A stretch of 64,000 nt of DNA from positions 1 to 64,000 of the forward strand of contig JAOPWM010000080.1 in the NCBI GenBank assembly GCA_025965695.1, given 5' to 3'. The notes beneath the pieces are model-generated. The model saw nothing but the letters and a program-made list of their open reading frames with translations, searched no databases and had not been told where the DNA came from. The translations under genes and the position numbers were made by a program. Shown here piece after piece: positions 27,657 to 40,564 of the stretch; within the stretch, counting starts at the first letter, position 1, and every line of letters begins with the position of its first letter. Origin of the DNA: Blastococcus sp. (lineage in GTDB: Bacteria; Actinomycetota; Actinomycetes; Mycobacteriales; Geodermatophilaceae).

Positions 27657-29381
27657 TCAGCCGCAGATCGCGCCCTGTGCCGCCGACCCGACGAGCTTGG
27701 CGTACTTGCCGAGGACCCCGGTGGTATAGCGCGGGGGCAACGGTTCCCAGCCCTCGCGGCGGGCGGCCAGCTCGGTCTCGTCGACCAGCAGGTCGAGGGT
27801 GCGGGCGGCGAGGTCGAGCCGGATCCGGTCGCCGTCGCGGACAAAGGCGATGGGGCCGCCGTTCGTGGCCTCCGGCGCGACATGGCCGACGCAGAGACCC
27901 GTCGTCCCGCCGGAGAAGCGCCCGTCGGTCAGCAGCAGCACGTCCTTGCCCAGCCCGGCGCCCTTGATCGCGCCGGTGACGGCGAGCATCTCGCGCATGC
28001 CCGGGCCGCCCTTGGGCCCCTCGTACCGGATGACGACGACGTCGCCGGGCTGCAGAGTGCCCTCGGTGACCGCGTCCATGGCCCCCTGCTCGCCGTCGAA
28101 CACGCGGGCGGTGCCCTCGAAGACCTCGGCGTCGAATCCGGCCGACTTCACGACCGCCCCGTCCGGGGAGAGCGAGCCGCGCAGCACGACGAGGCCCCCG
28201 GTCTTGTGGATCGGATTGCCCATCGCGTGGATGATCGCGCCGTCCGGGTCGGGCGGGGCGATCTCGGCCAGGTTCTCGGCCATGGTCTTGCCGGTGACGG
28301 TGAGCGCGTCGCCGTGCGGCAGGCCCGCGTCCAGCAGCGCCCGCATCACGACCGGGACCCCACCGATGCGGTCGATGTCGGTCATGACGAAGCGGCCGAA
28401 CGGCTTGACGTCGGCCAGGTGCGGCGTGCGGTCGCCGATCCGGTTGAAGTCCTCCAGTGTGAGGTCGACCTGCGCCTCGTAGGCGATCGCCATCAGGTGC
28501 AGGACGGCGTTGGTCGAGCCACCGAGGGCCATGACCACCGTGATGGCGTTCTCGAACGCCTTCTTGGTCATGATCTGCCGCGCGGTGATGCCGTGCTTGA
28601 GCAGGTTGACCACGGCCTCGCCGGAGGCGACCGCGAAGGCGTCCCGGCGGCTGTCGGGCGCCGGGGGCGCAGCACTGCCGGGCAGCGCCATGCCGAGCGC
28701 CTCGGCCACGCTGGCCATGGTGTTCGCGGTGTACATCCCGCCGCACGAGCCCATGCCCGGACAGGCGGCCTTCTCGATCGCGGTGAGCTCGTCGCGAGTG
28801 ATCTTCCCGGCCGCGCAGGCGCCGACGCCCTCGAAGACGTCGATCAGGGTCAGGTCCTTGTCCCCGAGCTTGCCCGGCAGCGTCGAGCCCGAGTACATGA
28901 AGACACTGGCCAGGTCGAGCCGGGCGGCGGCCATCAGCATCCCGGGCAGCGACTTGTCGCAGCCGGCCAGCAGGACCGAGCCGTCGAGCCGCTCGGCGAA
29001 CATGACGGTCTCGACCGAGTCGGCGATGACCTCGCGGGACACCAGCGAGGCGCGCATGCCCTCGTGGCCCATCGAGATGCCGTCGGAGACCGAGATCGTG
29101 CCGAACTCCATCGGGAACCCACCCGCAGCGCGCACCCCCTCCTTGGCCCGCTTCGCGAGCCGGTCGAGGGAGAGGTTGCAGGGGGTGATCTCGTTCCAGG
29201 ACGACGCGACGCCGATCTGCGGCTTGACCCAGTCGTCGTCGCCCATGCCGACGGCGCGGAGCATGGCCCGGGCCGGGGCCTTGGTGTCCCCGTCGGTCAC
29301 CTCCCAGCTGCGCGGCTTGAGCGGGTTCCGCGTCTGGCTGTCTGCGTGGTCTCCGGTGGGGCGGTCCTCGACGGTCGTCAC
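27657..29381 (-). CDS. ilvD: Dihydroxy-acid dehydratase
   Basis: IlvD dehydrates 2,3-dihydroxy-3-methylbutanoate/pentanoate to the keto acids of valine and isoleucine. The 574-residue Fe-S enzyme has the cluster cysteines in [10 protein letters not shown] and [16 protein letters not shown] plus the N-terminal [10 protein letters not shown], and the substrate region [11 protein letters not shown] near residue 490. Length is normal for the IlvD/Edd family. The start is GTG at 29381. It is separated from ilvBNC by the two GGDEF-EAL genes, which lie 51 bases downstream in the same orientation and might share its transcript. Confidence 0.96.
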   Translation of the reverse strand: MTTVEDRPTGDHADSQTRNPLKPRSWEVTDGDTKAPARAMLRAVGMGDDDWVKPQIGVASSWNEITPCNLSLDRLAKRAKEGVRAAGGFPMEFGTISVSDGISMGHEGMRASLVSREVIADSVETVMFAERLDGSVLLAGCDKSLPGMLMAAARLDLASVFMYSGSTLPGKLGDKDLTLIDVFEGVGACAAGKITRDELTAIEKAACPGMGSCGGMYTANTMASVAEALGMALPGSAAPPAPDSRRDAFAVASGEAVVNLLKHGITARQIMTKKAFENAITVVMALGGSTNAVLHLMAIAYEAQVDLTLEDFNRIGDRTPHLADVKPFGRFVMTDIDRIGGVPVVMRALLDAGLPHGDALTVTGKTMAENLAEIAPPDPDGAIIHAMGNPIHKTGGLVVLRGSLSPDGAVVKSAGFDAEVFEGTARVFDGEQGAMDAVTEGTLQPGDVVVIRYEGPKGGPGMREMLAVTGAIKGAGLGKDVLLLTDGRFSGGTTGLCVGHVAPEATNGGPIAFVRDGDRIRLDLAARTLDLLVDETELAARREGWEPLPPRYTTGVLGKYAKLVGSAAQGAICG

Positions 29382-29443
29382 GAGCCAGAATGCTAGGCCG
29401 CGGGCACCGGGCCGCTCCGGGACGGGTGGGATGATGACGCCTC

Positions 29444-29821
29444 GTGGACTCCCCTGCCCGCCTGCGGATGAACCGGACCGCGCTCATCCCCGTGGGTCTC
29501 CTGGCGCTGTGCGTGGTCCCGGTGGCCTTCGCCGCGTCGTGGACCCCCGTCCTGCTGCTGATCCCCCTGGCTGTCGCCGTCTGGGTGCTGCGCGTGGGCG
29601 TGGACATCGCCGAGGACGGTCTGACCGTGCGGTCCCTGGCCGGCGAGCGACGGGTCCCGTGGAGCGAGCTCGCCGGCATCCGGGTGGCACCGCGCGGGGA
29701 GCTCTGGCTGGTCACGACCCGGGGCACCGAACTGCGCATGCCGGTGATGCGGGCCCGCGACCTCCCCCGCCTGGCGGCGCTCTCCGGCGGCCGGATCGAC
29801 GTGCCGCCGCCGCCGGCATGA
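29444..29821 (+). CDS. Small membrane protein with a PH-like domain
   Basis: The 125-residue protein has two closely spaced membrane helices (about residues 11-50, [19 protein letters not shown] and [15 protein letters not shown]) followed by a C-terminal PH-like beta domain (about 52-115, [19 protein letters not shown]). This layout is common for small actinobacterial bPH/DUF-type proteins, for example the mycobacterial group annotated as PH domain-containing. The role is unknown. The GTG at 29444 is used; a GATGAT element nine bases upstream could be a -10 box for leaderless initiation. It is divergent from ilvD. Confidence 0.75.
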   Translation: MDSPARLRMNRTALIPVGLLALCVVPVAFAASWTPVLLLIPLAVAVWVLRVGVDIAEDGLTVRSLAGERRVPWSELAGIRVAPRGELWLVTTRGTELRMPVMRARDLPRLAALSGGRIDVPPPPA

Positions 29822-29825
29822 GCGG

Positions 29826-30773
29826 TCAGTAGCGGTCGACGAGGTTGACCAGCGGCTCCCCGGCGAGCACCCGGGCCAGCTGGTCGGTCACCGCCGCGGC
29901 GGCCCGTGCGTTGGTCTCCGGCACGGCTCCCGCCACGTGCGGTGTGAGCAGCAGACCCGGCGCCGACCACAGTGGATGCCCCTCCGGGAGCGGTTCGGGG
30001 TCGGTGACGTCGAGGGCCGCTCGCAGCCGGCCCGCGGTGAGCTCGGCGAGGAGGGCGTCGGTGTCGACGACGACTCCCCGCGCGGCATTGACCAGCAGCG
30101 CGCCGTCGGCCATGGCGGCGAGGAAGCGTGCGTCGACCATGCCGGTGGTCTCCGGCGTCACGGGGACGATGAGGATCACCACGTCGGCGTGCGGCAGCAG
30201 CTGCGGGAGCTCCGCGGTCGAGCGGACGCCGTCCCGCGCGGTGCGGGCGACGTAGGTCAGCTCGACGTCGAAGCCGGCGAGCATCCGGCCGATCGTCGTC
30301 CCGATGTCACCGGCGCCCACGACGAGCACGCGGGCACCCACGAGCGAGGAGAACGTCGCCGACGACCACCGCCCGGCGCCCTGCTCACGGACGAAGTAGG
30401 GGATTCCGCGCTGGGCGGCCAGCGTCGCCGTGACGGCCCACTCGGCGGTCGACGGCGTGTGCGCACCGCGCGCGTTGCAGAGCAGCACCCCCTCGGGCAG
30501 CCGGCCGACGAACCGCTCGGCGCCGGCGCTCAGCAACTGGACCAACTGCAGCCGTGGCAGCCCCTCGAGGAAACCGTTGTCCGGGATCACCGCACCGCCG
30601 GCGCGGGGCACCCAGACCTGGGCGCGGGCGGCGTCCCCGGTCGGAGCGCCGTCGGCCGGATCGACCCGATGGGCGCGCACGCGGGGCGAGAGAGCTTCCA
30701 CCGCCGTCGCGATGGCGCGTGAGGGCACCAGCACATGGAGAGGCTCGTCGGGGTCGAGGTTCAGGCGCGGCAC
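29826..30773 (-). CDS. D-isomer-specific 2-hydroxyacid dehydrogenase family protein
   Basis: The 315-residue protein has the split catalytic domain and the NAD-binding Rossmann domain (about 100-280; [17 protein letters not shown]). Catalytic residues are recognisable: Arg in [13 protein letters not shown], Glu in [15 protein letters not shown] and His in [14 protein letters not shown]. It would reduce a 2-keto acid or oxidise a 2-hydroxy acid in the cytosol; glyoxylate/hydroxypyruvate or phosphoglycerate-like substrates are possible, with no clear choice. It starts with GTG at 30773, and its stop is four bases from the convergent PH-like gene. Confidence 0.88.
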   Translation of the reverse strand: MPRLNLDPDEPLHVLVPSRAIATAVEALSPRVRAHRVDPADGAPTGDAARAQVWVPRAGGAVIPDNGFLEGLPRLQLVQLLSAGAERFVGRLPEGVLLCNARGAHTPSTAEWAVTATLAAQRGIPYFVREQGAGRWSSATFSSLVGARVLVVGAGDIGTTIGRMLAGFDVELTYVARTARDGVRSTAELPQLLPHADVVILIVPVTPETTGMVDARFLAAMADGALLVNAARGVVVDTDALLAELTAGRLRAALDVTDPEPLPEGHPLWSAPGLLLTPHVAGAVPETNARAAAAVTDQLARVLAGEPLVNLVDRY

Positions 30774-30851
30774 GGCCGTTCACCCTAGGCCGCCCGCACA
30801 ACCGTCCGGCGAGCCGCCGACGCACCTCGGCACGCACGTACTCTGCAGTGT

Positions 30852-31997
30852 GTGTGGCTGCGGGCGGGAGGACGGGCATCCGGCCTGCTGCTCGCGGGCC
30901 TGCTCACGGCCAGTCTCCTGGCCGGCTGCGGCGGCGGCTACCACCCCGTCGGGCCCTTCCATCCGCTCCCTGAGGGGGCGCCCCCCGAGGTCGGTCCGCC
31001 GACGTCCCAGGCGCCGGTGCCGGGTGACCCCGCCCAGCCGGGATCGGGCCAGCAGGCCGGCGATGCCAACGTCGTCGCCTCGGGCCTGAACGTGCCGACC
31101 GGGCTGGTGGTCCTGGCCGACGGCAGCGCGATCGTCGGCGAACGGGAGACCGGCCGTCTCCTGCACGTCTTCCCGGACCGGTCCCCCGCGCGTGAGCTGA
31201 TGACGGTTCCGGGCGTCGACACCACCGGCGACGGCGGTCTGCTCGGGCTGGCCATCTCCCCCACGTACCTCGAGGACGGGCTGGTCTACGCCTACCTGTC
31301 GACGGCGACCGACAACCGCGTCGTCCGCTTCCCGCTGGGCGGAACCCCGAACCCGGTGCTCACCGGCATCCCGCGGGGAGAGACCGACAACGGCGGCGCC
31401 CTGCTCTTCGGTGCCGACGGAACCCTCTTCGTCGGCACCGGCGACACCGGGAACCCCGCGCTGGCCGACGACCCGAACTCGCTCGCCGGCAAGGTGCTCC
31501 GGATCGACGTCTTCGGTCGCGCGGTGGGCGCCTCACCGGTGTACAGCCGCGGTCACCGCGACGTCACCGCGCTGTGCCAGCACGGGGCCGAGGCCCTGTA
31601 CGCCACCGATGCCACGCTCGACGGACCGGACGAACTGAACGCGATCACCGGCGGCGGCGACTACGGCGCCCCGCAGGGGACACCGCCGGTGGCCGAGTTC
31701 GGCGCCGCGGAGGGCGGCCTCGGCGGCTGCGCGGCCGCGGCCGGTGGGGTGTTCCTCGGCGCCATGGACGGCGAGCGCGTGCTCGCCCTCACCGTCGACA
31801 AGACCGGAACGGTGACCGGGAAGCCCGAGGATTTCCTCGCCGGTCAGTACGGCCGGCTGCGCACCGTGGTGCTCGACCCGCAGGGCGCCCTCTGGATCAC
31901 CACGTCCAACCGCGACGGCATCGGGACGCCGAAGGGGGACGACGACAAGGTGCTGCGCATCCAGCCGCCGACCTCGACCGGCAGCTCCCCGCTGTGA
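30852..31997 (+). CDS. Lipoprotein of the glucose/sorbosone (PQQ-type) dehydrogenase family
   Basis: The 381-residue protein has a lipoprotein signal peptide (residues 1-25, lipobox LLAG-C) and a Gly/Pro-rich linker to about 70, then a six-bladed beta-propeller of the GSDH family with DGSAIVGERETGRLLHV, GLLGLAISPTYLEDGLVYAYLS, TGDTGNPALADDPNSLAGKVLRID and the closing LWITTSNRDG. It should be an extracytoplasmic, membrane-anchored sugar or aldose dehydrogenase using PQQ; actinobacterial members may not bind PQQ. It starts with GTG at 30852, eight bases after TACTCT, so the mRNA may be leaderless. Substrate unknown. Confidence 0.88.
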   Translation: MWLRAGGRASGLLLAGLLTASLLAGCGGGYHPVGPFHPLPEGAPPEVGPPTSQAPVPGDPAQPGSGQQAGDANVVASGLNVPTGLVVLADGSAIVGERETGRLLHVFPDRSPARELMTVPGVDTTGDGGLLGLAISPTYLEDGLVYAYLSTATDNRVVRFPLGGTPNPVLTGIPRGETDNGGALLFGADGTLFVGTGDTGNPALADDPNSLAGKVLRIDVFGRAVGASPVYSRGHRDVTALCQHGAEALYATDATLDGPDELNAITGGGDYGAPQGTPPVAEFGAAEGGLGGCAAAAGGVFLGAMDGERVLALTVDKTGTVTGKPEDFLAGQYGRLRTVVLDPQGALWITTSNRDGIGTPKGDDDKVLRIQPPTSTGSSPL

Positions 31998-32011
31998 CAC
32001 CGCGGTCCTCG

Positions 32012-32033
32012 ACACCGCGGTCCTCCGGACCGC
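32012..32033. repeat. Palindrome copy A after the sorbosone-dehydrogenase-type gene
   Basis: ACACC followed by GCGGTCC-TCC-GGACCGC lies just downstream of the stop at 31997. The palindrome recurs at 57938-57954 as GCGATCC-TCC-GGATCGC, with the same GACAC prefix and ACCG suffix. The single difference is compensated on both arms, so the pair is kept as a stem. Confidence 0.6.
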
Positions 32034-32129
32034 ACCGCGGCGAGGTGCAGTACCCCAGGTGAGCTGAGTGAGCTGAGCTGTTCTGCCGTCCCCGGCGGGA
32101 GCCCTCCGGGCCCAGTCCGGGTACGACCG

Positions 32130-33632
32130 TCAGCCTGCCGTCAGCCGCTCCTCGAGCATCCGCTTGACGGTGGCTGCGTCGGCCTTGCCGCGGGTGGCCT
32201 TCATGACCGCGCCGACCAGGGCGCCGATCGCCGCCACCTTGCCGCCGCGGACCTTGTCTGCGACGTCGGGGTTGCCCTCGATCGCGGCGTCCACGGCGGC
32301 GACCAGCTCGTCGGACTCACCCATGACGGCGAGGCCGCGGCTCTGGACGACCGCGGCCGGGTCGCCCTCACCGGCCAGCACACCGTCGAGGGCCTGCCGG
32401 GCCAGCTGGTCGTTGATCGTGCCGGCGCCCACCAGGGCCACCAGCTCGGCCACCTGGGCCGGCGTCACCGCCAGTTCGGCCAGCTCCACCCCGGCGTCGT
32501 TCGCGCGGCGGGCGAGCTCACCCAGCCACCACTTCCGGGCGTCCGTCGGCGTGGCGCCGGCCGCGACGGTGTCGGAGACGAGCTCGACCGCGCCGGCGTT
32601 GACCAGCCAGGCCATCTCGGTCGGGGCGATGCCCCACTCCTCCGACAGCCGCGTCCGGCGCGCGGCGGGCAGCTCGGGCAGCGCCGCGGCAAGCTTCTCG
32701 ACCCACTCCTCGTCGGGGGCGACCGGCACGAGGTCGGGCTCGGGGAAGTACCGGTAGTCGGTCGCCTCCTCCTTGCTCCGCCCGGGCGAGGTGCTGCCGG
32801 TGTCCTCGTGGAAGTGCCGGGTCTCCTGCACGACCCGGCCGTCCTCGTCGAGGACGGCGGCCTGGCGACGCATCTCGTAACGCACGGCCCGCTCGACCGA
32901 GCGCAGCGAGTTGACGTTCTTGGTCTCGCTGCGGGTGCCCCATTCGAGGCTGCCGATCGGGGCGAGCGAGACGTTGACGTCGCAGCGCAGGCTGCCCTGC
33001 TCCATCTTCACGTCGGAGACACCGAGCGCCCGCACGATCTCGCGCAGTTCGTTGACGTAGGCCCGGGCCACCTCTGGCGCCTTCGCGCCGGCTCCGGGGA
33101 TCGGCCGCGTGACGATCTCGACGAGCGGGATGCCGGCCCGGTTGTAGTCGATCAGCGAGTGGTCGGCGCCGTGGATGCGCCCGGTGGCGCCTCCGACGTG
33201 CAGGTTCTTGCCGGTGTCCTCCTCGAGGTGCACTCGCTCGATCTCCACGCGGTAGATCTCGCCGTCGACCTCGACGTCGAGGTGCCCGGCCGTGCACAGC
33301 GGCTCGTCGTACTGCGTGGTCTGGAAGCCCTTGGGGATGTCCGGGTAGAAGTAGTTCTTGCGGGCGAACCGGCTCCAGGTGGCGATCCGGCAGCCCAGCG
33401 CCAGGCCGATGCGGATCGTCGACTCGATCCCCACCTCGTTGGCCACCGGCAGCGAGCCGGGCAGGCCGAGGCAGACCGGGCAGGTCTGGGTGTTGGGCTC
33501 GGCGCCGAACGTGGTCGAGCAGCCGCAGAACATCTTGGAGGCCGTGCCCAGCTCGACGTGGGTCTCCAGGCCGATGACCGGCTCGTAACGAGTGAGGACC
33601 TCGTCGAAGTCGACAAGCCTGTCGCTGCTCAC
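32130..33632 (-). CDS. gatB: Asp/Glu-tRNA amidotransferase subunit B
   Basis: GatB binds misacylated tRNA and phosphorylates its glutamyl or aspartyl group before amidation. The 500-residue protein shows the N-terminal [13 protein letters not shown] (about 14-26), the zinc-site cysteines in FCGCSTTFG and [47 protein letters not shown] and the C-terminal GatB/YqeY domain (about 345-495). It starts with GTG at 33632, overlapping the preceding small membrane gene by four bases. Order gatC-gatA-small protein-gatB on the minus strand is one operon. Confidence 0.96.
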   Translation of the reverse strand: MSSDRLVDFDEVLTRYEPVIGLETHVELGTASKMFCGCSTTFGAEPNTQTCPVCLGLPGSLPVANEVGIESTIRIGLALGCRIATWSRFARKNYFYPDIPKGFQTTQYDEPLCTAGHLDVEVDGEIYRVEIERVHLEEDTGKNLHVGGATGRIHGADHSLIDYNRAGIPLVEIVTRPIPGAGAKAPEVARAYVNELREIVRALGVSDVKMEQGSLRCDVNVSLAPIGSLEWGTRSETKNVNSLRSVERAVRYEMRRQAAVLDEDGRVVQETRHFHEDTGSTSPGRSKEEATDYRYFPEPDLVPVAPDEEWVEKLAAALPELPAARRTRLSEEWGIAPTEMAWLVNAGAVELVSDTVAAGATPTDARKWWLGELARRANDAGVELAELAVTPAQVAELVALVGAGTINDQLARQALDGVLAGEGDPAAVVQSRGLAVMGESDELVAAVDAAIEGNPDVADKVRGGKVAAIGALVGAVMKATRGKADAATVKRMLEERLTAG

Positions 33633-33808
33633 GGGGTGGGGCCTTCCTTCGGGACGGTGCGGCCGGTCACCAGGGCACCGATGCCGGTCAGCACTCCGAG
33701 AACGATGAAGACGGCGAAGAGCGGGCGGCCGGTGACGATCCAGAGGACGACACCCGCCAGGACGACGAACGCGGTGAGCACCCAGGCGGCCTTGAGGGCA
33801 CCGTTCAT
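33629..33808 (-). CDS. Small two-helix membrane protein inside the gatCAB operon
   Basis: This 59-residue protein is almost wholly hydrophobic: helix one at about residues 7-26 ([18 protein letters not shown]), helix two at about 29-47, and a short polar tail [11 protein letters not shown]. It overlaps gatA upstream (ATGA) and gatB downstream (GTGA) by four bases each, so it is translated as an obligate part of the amidotransferase operon. It belongs to no family I recognise. A structural role at the membrane, or simple hitch-hiking, are both possible. Confidence 0.8.
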   Translation of the reverse strand: MNGALKAAWVLTAFVVLAGVVLWIVTGRPLFAVFIVLGVLTGIGALVTGRTVPKEGPTP

Positions 33809-35343
33809 GCGGCACCCTCCGTCGTCGCGGCCCGGGCGGCGAGCTGGTCGAGGAACCCGCGGTCGCCGCGCTCGTCGGTCAGCGCGGCCTCCAGCGCGGC
33901 GGCCACCCGGTAGCAGCGGTCGTCGGCGAGGGCCGGGGCCATGATCTGGAACCCGACCGGCAGACCCTCGGACAGACCGCACGGCACCGAGATGGCCGGC
34001 ACCCCGGCCAGGCTCGCCGGCAGCGTGCACAGGTCCGCGGCGTACATGGCGATCGGGTCGTCGACCCGGGCGCCGAGCGGGAAGGCGACGGTCGGCGTCG
34101 TGGGGCTGACCAGTACGTCGACGCCGGCGCCGTTCCCCCCGTCCCACGCGGCCGAGAAGTCGCGGCTGATCAGCGTGCGCACCTTCTGCGCCTGGCCGTA
34201 GTAGGCCTCGTAGTAGCCGCTGGAGAGCGCGTAGGTGCCGAGGATGATCCGGCGCTTGACCTCGGGACCGAAGCCTTGCTCGCGGGTGAGCGCCATGACC
34301 TCGTCGAGGTCCCGGGCGCCGTCGTCCCCCACTCGCAGTCCGTACCGGACGCCGTCGAAGCGGGCCAGGTTGGACGACGCCTCGCTGGGGGCGATCAGGT
34401 AGTACGCGGCCAGCGCCAGGTCGAACGCCGGGCAGGAGATCTCACGGACCTCGGCACCCATGGCCTCCAGCCGGGCGACAGCGGCGGCGAAGCTGGTGAG
34501 GACGCCGTCCTCGTACCCGTCGGCGTGCCCCTCGCCGCCGAGCTCGCGGACGACGCCGACCCGGAGGCCGGCCAGGCTCCCCTCCGCGCCGCGGCGGGCC
34601 GCTTCGGCGAGGACCGGCAGGGGCGCGTCGATGCTGGTGGAGTCCAGCGGGTCGTACCCGCCGATCGCCTCGTGCAGCAGCGCTGCGTCGAGCACGGTGC
34701 GGGCCATCGGGCCGGCCTGGTCCAGGCTCGAGGAGAAGGCGATGAGGCCGTACCGGGAGACTGAGCCGTAGGTCGGCTTGTGCCCGACCAGCCCGGTGAG
34801 CGCCGCGGGCTGGCGGATCGAGCCGCCGGTGTCGGTGCCGATGGCCCACGGCGCGAGGCCGCCGGCGACCGCTGCCGACGAGCCGCCGGAGGAACCGCCC
34901 GGGATCCGCTGCGGGTCCCAGGGGTTGCGGGTGACGCCGTAGGCGGAGTTCTCGGTGGAGGAGCCCATCGCGAACTCGTCCATGTTCGTCTTGCCCAGCA
35001 GGACCGTGCCCGCCGCCTTGAGCCGGGCGGCCACCGTCGCGTCGTACGGCGGCTTCCAGCCCTCGAGGATCTTCGAGCCGCTGGTGGTGGGGACGCCCTT
35101 GGTGACGACGACGTCCTTGAGCGCGACCGGGATGCCGGTGAGGCCTGTGCCCCGGGTGCCGGCGGAGTCCATCTCGGCTGCCCGCGCGAGTGCGGCCTCG
35201 GGGTCGACGTGCAGATAGGCGCCCAACTCGCCGTCGGCCGCAGCGATGCGGTCGAGGTAGGCCCGGGTGACGTCGACCGACGTCGCCCCGTCGGCCAGTG
35301 CGGCCTGCAGTTCGTCGACGTTCATCGACGGAAGGTCACTCAC
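33805..35343 (-). CDS. gatA: Asp/Glu-tRNA amidotransferase subunit A
   Basis: GatA is the amidase subunit that releases ammonia from glutamine and passes it to GatB. The 512-residue amidase-signature protein contains the catalytic Lys region [29 protein letters not shown] and the Ser-cisSer-Lys block [15 protein letters not shown] with [13 protein letters not shown], so the triad is intact. The GTG start overlaps the gatC stop (GTGA), and the gatA stop overlaps the next small gene (ATGA). Together with GatC and GatB it converts Glu-tRNA-Gln (and possibly Asp-tRNA-Asn) to the amide. Confidence 0.96.
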   Translation of the reverse strand: MSDLPSMNVDELQAALADGATSVDVTRAYLDRIAAADGELGAYLHVDPEAALARAAEMDSAGTRGTGLTGIPVALKDVVVTKGVPTTSGSKILEGWKPPYDATVAARLKAAGTVLLGKTNMDEFAMGSSTENSAYGVTRNPWDPQRIPGGSSGGSSAAVAGGLAPWAIGTDTGGSIRQPAALTGLVGHKPTYGSVSRYGLIAFSSSLDQAGPMARTVLDAALLHEAIGGYDPLDSTSIDAPLPVLAEAARRGAEGSLAGLRVGVVRELGGEGHADGYEDGVLTSFAAAVARLEAMGAEVREISCPAFDLALAAYYLIAPSEASSNLARFDGVRYGLRVGDDGARDLDEVMALTREQGFGPEVKRRIILGTYALSSGYYEAYYGQAQKVRTLISRDFSAAWDGGNGAGVDVLVSPTTPTVAFPLGARVDDPIAMYAADLCTLPASLAGVPAISVPCGLSEGLPVGFQIMAPALADDRCYRVAAALEAALTDERGDRGFLDQLAARAATTEGAA

Positions 35344-35657
35344 GCCTCCTCCTGCAGGATCCGCGGCACCCGGAACCGACCGTCCTCGGCTGCCGGGGCA
35401 CCGGCGAGCACTACGTCGCGGGGCAGGCTCGGGCGGGCGACGTCCGGACGGACGACGTTGGTCATCGGCACCGCGTGAGTGGTCGGCGGAACGTCCTCGA
35501 CCGCGGCCTTCCCCACCTGCGCAACGGCGTCGAGCACGGCGGCCAACTGATCGGCAAAGAGGTCGAGCTCCTCGTCGGTCACCGCCAGCCGGGCGAGGTG
35601 CGCCAGGTGCGCCACCTCGTCACGGGAGAGTTGACCCTTCCGGGAGAGCGTGCTCAT
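35340..35657 (-). CDS. gatC: Asp/Glu-tRNA amidotransferase subunit C
   Basis: GatC is the small subunit that wraps around and stabilises the GatA-GatB interface. The 105-residue protein has the typical [22 protein letters not shown]-terminal helix (about 10-30) and the C-terminal strand [19 protein letters not shown][13 protein letters not shown]. It is the first gene of the operon, with an ATG at 35657. The 175-base gap to the divergent ACT gene holds the operon promoter; no operator was recognised there. Confidence 0.94.
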   Translation of the reverse strand: MSTLSRKGQLSRDEVAHLAHLARLAVTDEELDLFADQLAAVLDAVAQVGKAAVEDVPPTTHAVPMTNVVRPDVARPSLPRDVVLAGAPAAEDGRFRVPRILQEEA

Positions 35658-35833
35658 GCTGGGGCGGGACTCCACTTCGGCGGTGCGCGACGGCTCGGTT
35701 CTCGGCCGGTGACGTGACCAGGCCACTCTACGTGGCACCGTTCGGGGTCCTCCCCGCCGAACCGGCGTGAGAGGCTGCACCCATCGCGATCGACGGAGAT
35801 CGGCCCGCACTTCGAGGACGACCCGGAGGAACC

Positions 35834-36499
35834 GTGTCCTATCTCCTGCGCCTGGTGGTGCCCGACCGGCCCGGCATCCTGGGCGCGGTGGCCACCGCGC
35901 TCGGCGACGCCGGCGTCGACATCGTTTCCCTGGACGTGCTGGAGCGCGGGCACGGCGTGGCCGTGGACGACGTGGTGGTCGAGCTCCCCCGCGACCGGCT
36001 GCCCGACAGCCTCATCACCGCCGCCCAGGCCGTGCCCGGCGTGACGGTGGAGTCCCTGCGGCCGTTCGCCGGGCCGCTCGACACCCACCGCGAGCTGGAG
36101 CTGCTCGAGGGGCTGGCCCGTGCCGCAGAGGGCACGTCGGCCAAGCTGCTCGCCGCCGAGCTGCCCCGGGTCTTCCACAGCGGCTGGGCGGTCGTCCTGG
36201 AGGCGGCGGGCGACGGCTGGGAGGTGGCCGCAGCCTCCGACGCGGCACCGACGTTCGACGGCGTGACGCTGCCCTGGATGCCGCTGCACGCACCGGCGCT
36301 GCTGCCCAGCGAGGCCGACTGGCTACCGGAGCGCTGGCGAGAGATGGCGCTGGAGATGATGGCGTCGCCCTACGGCGGCCCCGGCTGCGCGGTCGTGCTG
36401 GGCCGCTCCGGCGGTCCGGCGTTCCGCCGCTCGGAGCTGCTGCGGCTGGTGCACCTCACCGGCATCGCCACGACGGTCGCCTCGCTGCCCCCCGACTGA
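35834..36499 (+). CDS. ACT-domain protein (Rv3013-like)
   Basis: The 221-residue protein has an N-terminal ACT domain (about 1-70; LLRLVVPDRPGILGAVATALGDAGVDIVSLDVLE) followed by a helical region and a C-terminal part ending in FRRSELLRLVHLTGIATTV. ACT domains bind amino acids and usually regulate enzymes; no catalytic domain is attached here. The same gene lies between gatC and ligA in mycobacteria (Rv3013), so the position is conserved. Which protein it controls is unknown. It starts with GTG at 35834 after GGAGGA and ends two bases from convergent ligA. Confidence 0.88.
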   Translation: MSYLLRLVVPDRPGILGAVATALGDAGVDIVSLDVLERGHGVAVDDVVVELPRDRLPDSLITAAQAVPGVTVESLRPFAGPLDTHRELELLEGLARAAEGTSAKLLAAELPRVFHSGWAVVLEAAGDGWEVAAASDAAPTFDGVTLPWMPLHAPALLPSEADWLPERWREMALEMMASPYGGPGCAVVLGRSGGPAFRRSELLRLVHLTGIATTVASLPPD

Positions 36500-36501
36500 C
36501 C

Positions 36502-40516
<4,015 letters not shown>

Positions 40517-40564
40517 GACGGCGACGGTAGACCGCCTCCGCCGCCCCGACGGGGGTGCGGGGTG

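Noticed and set aside
24753-29396. A plus-strand open frame of more than 1500 codons opposite the GGDEF-EAL and ilvD genes
   Set aside because: It mirrors three well-supported minus-strand genes, has low-complexity Gly/Arg/Gln-rich content and no domain; long antisense frames are expected at this GC content.
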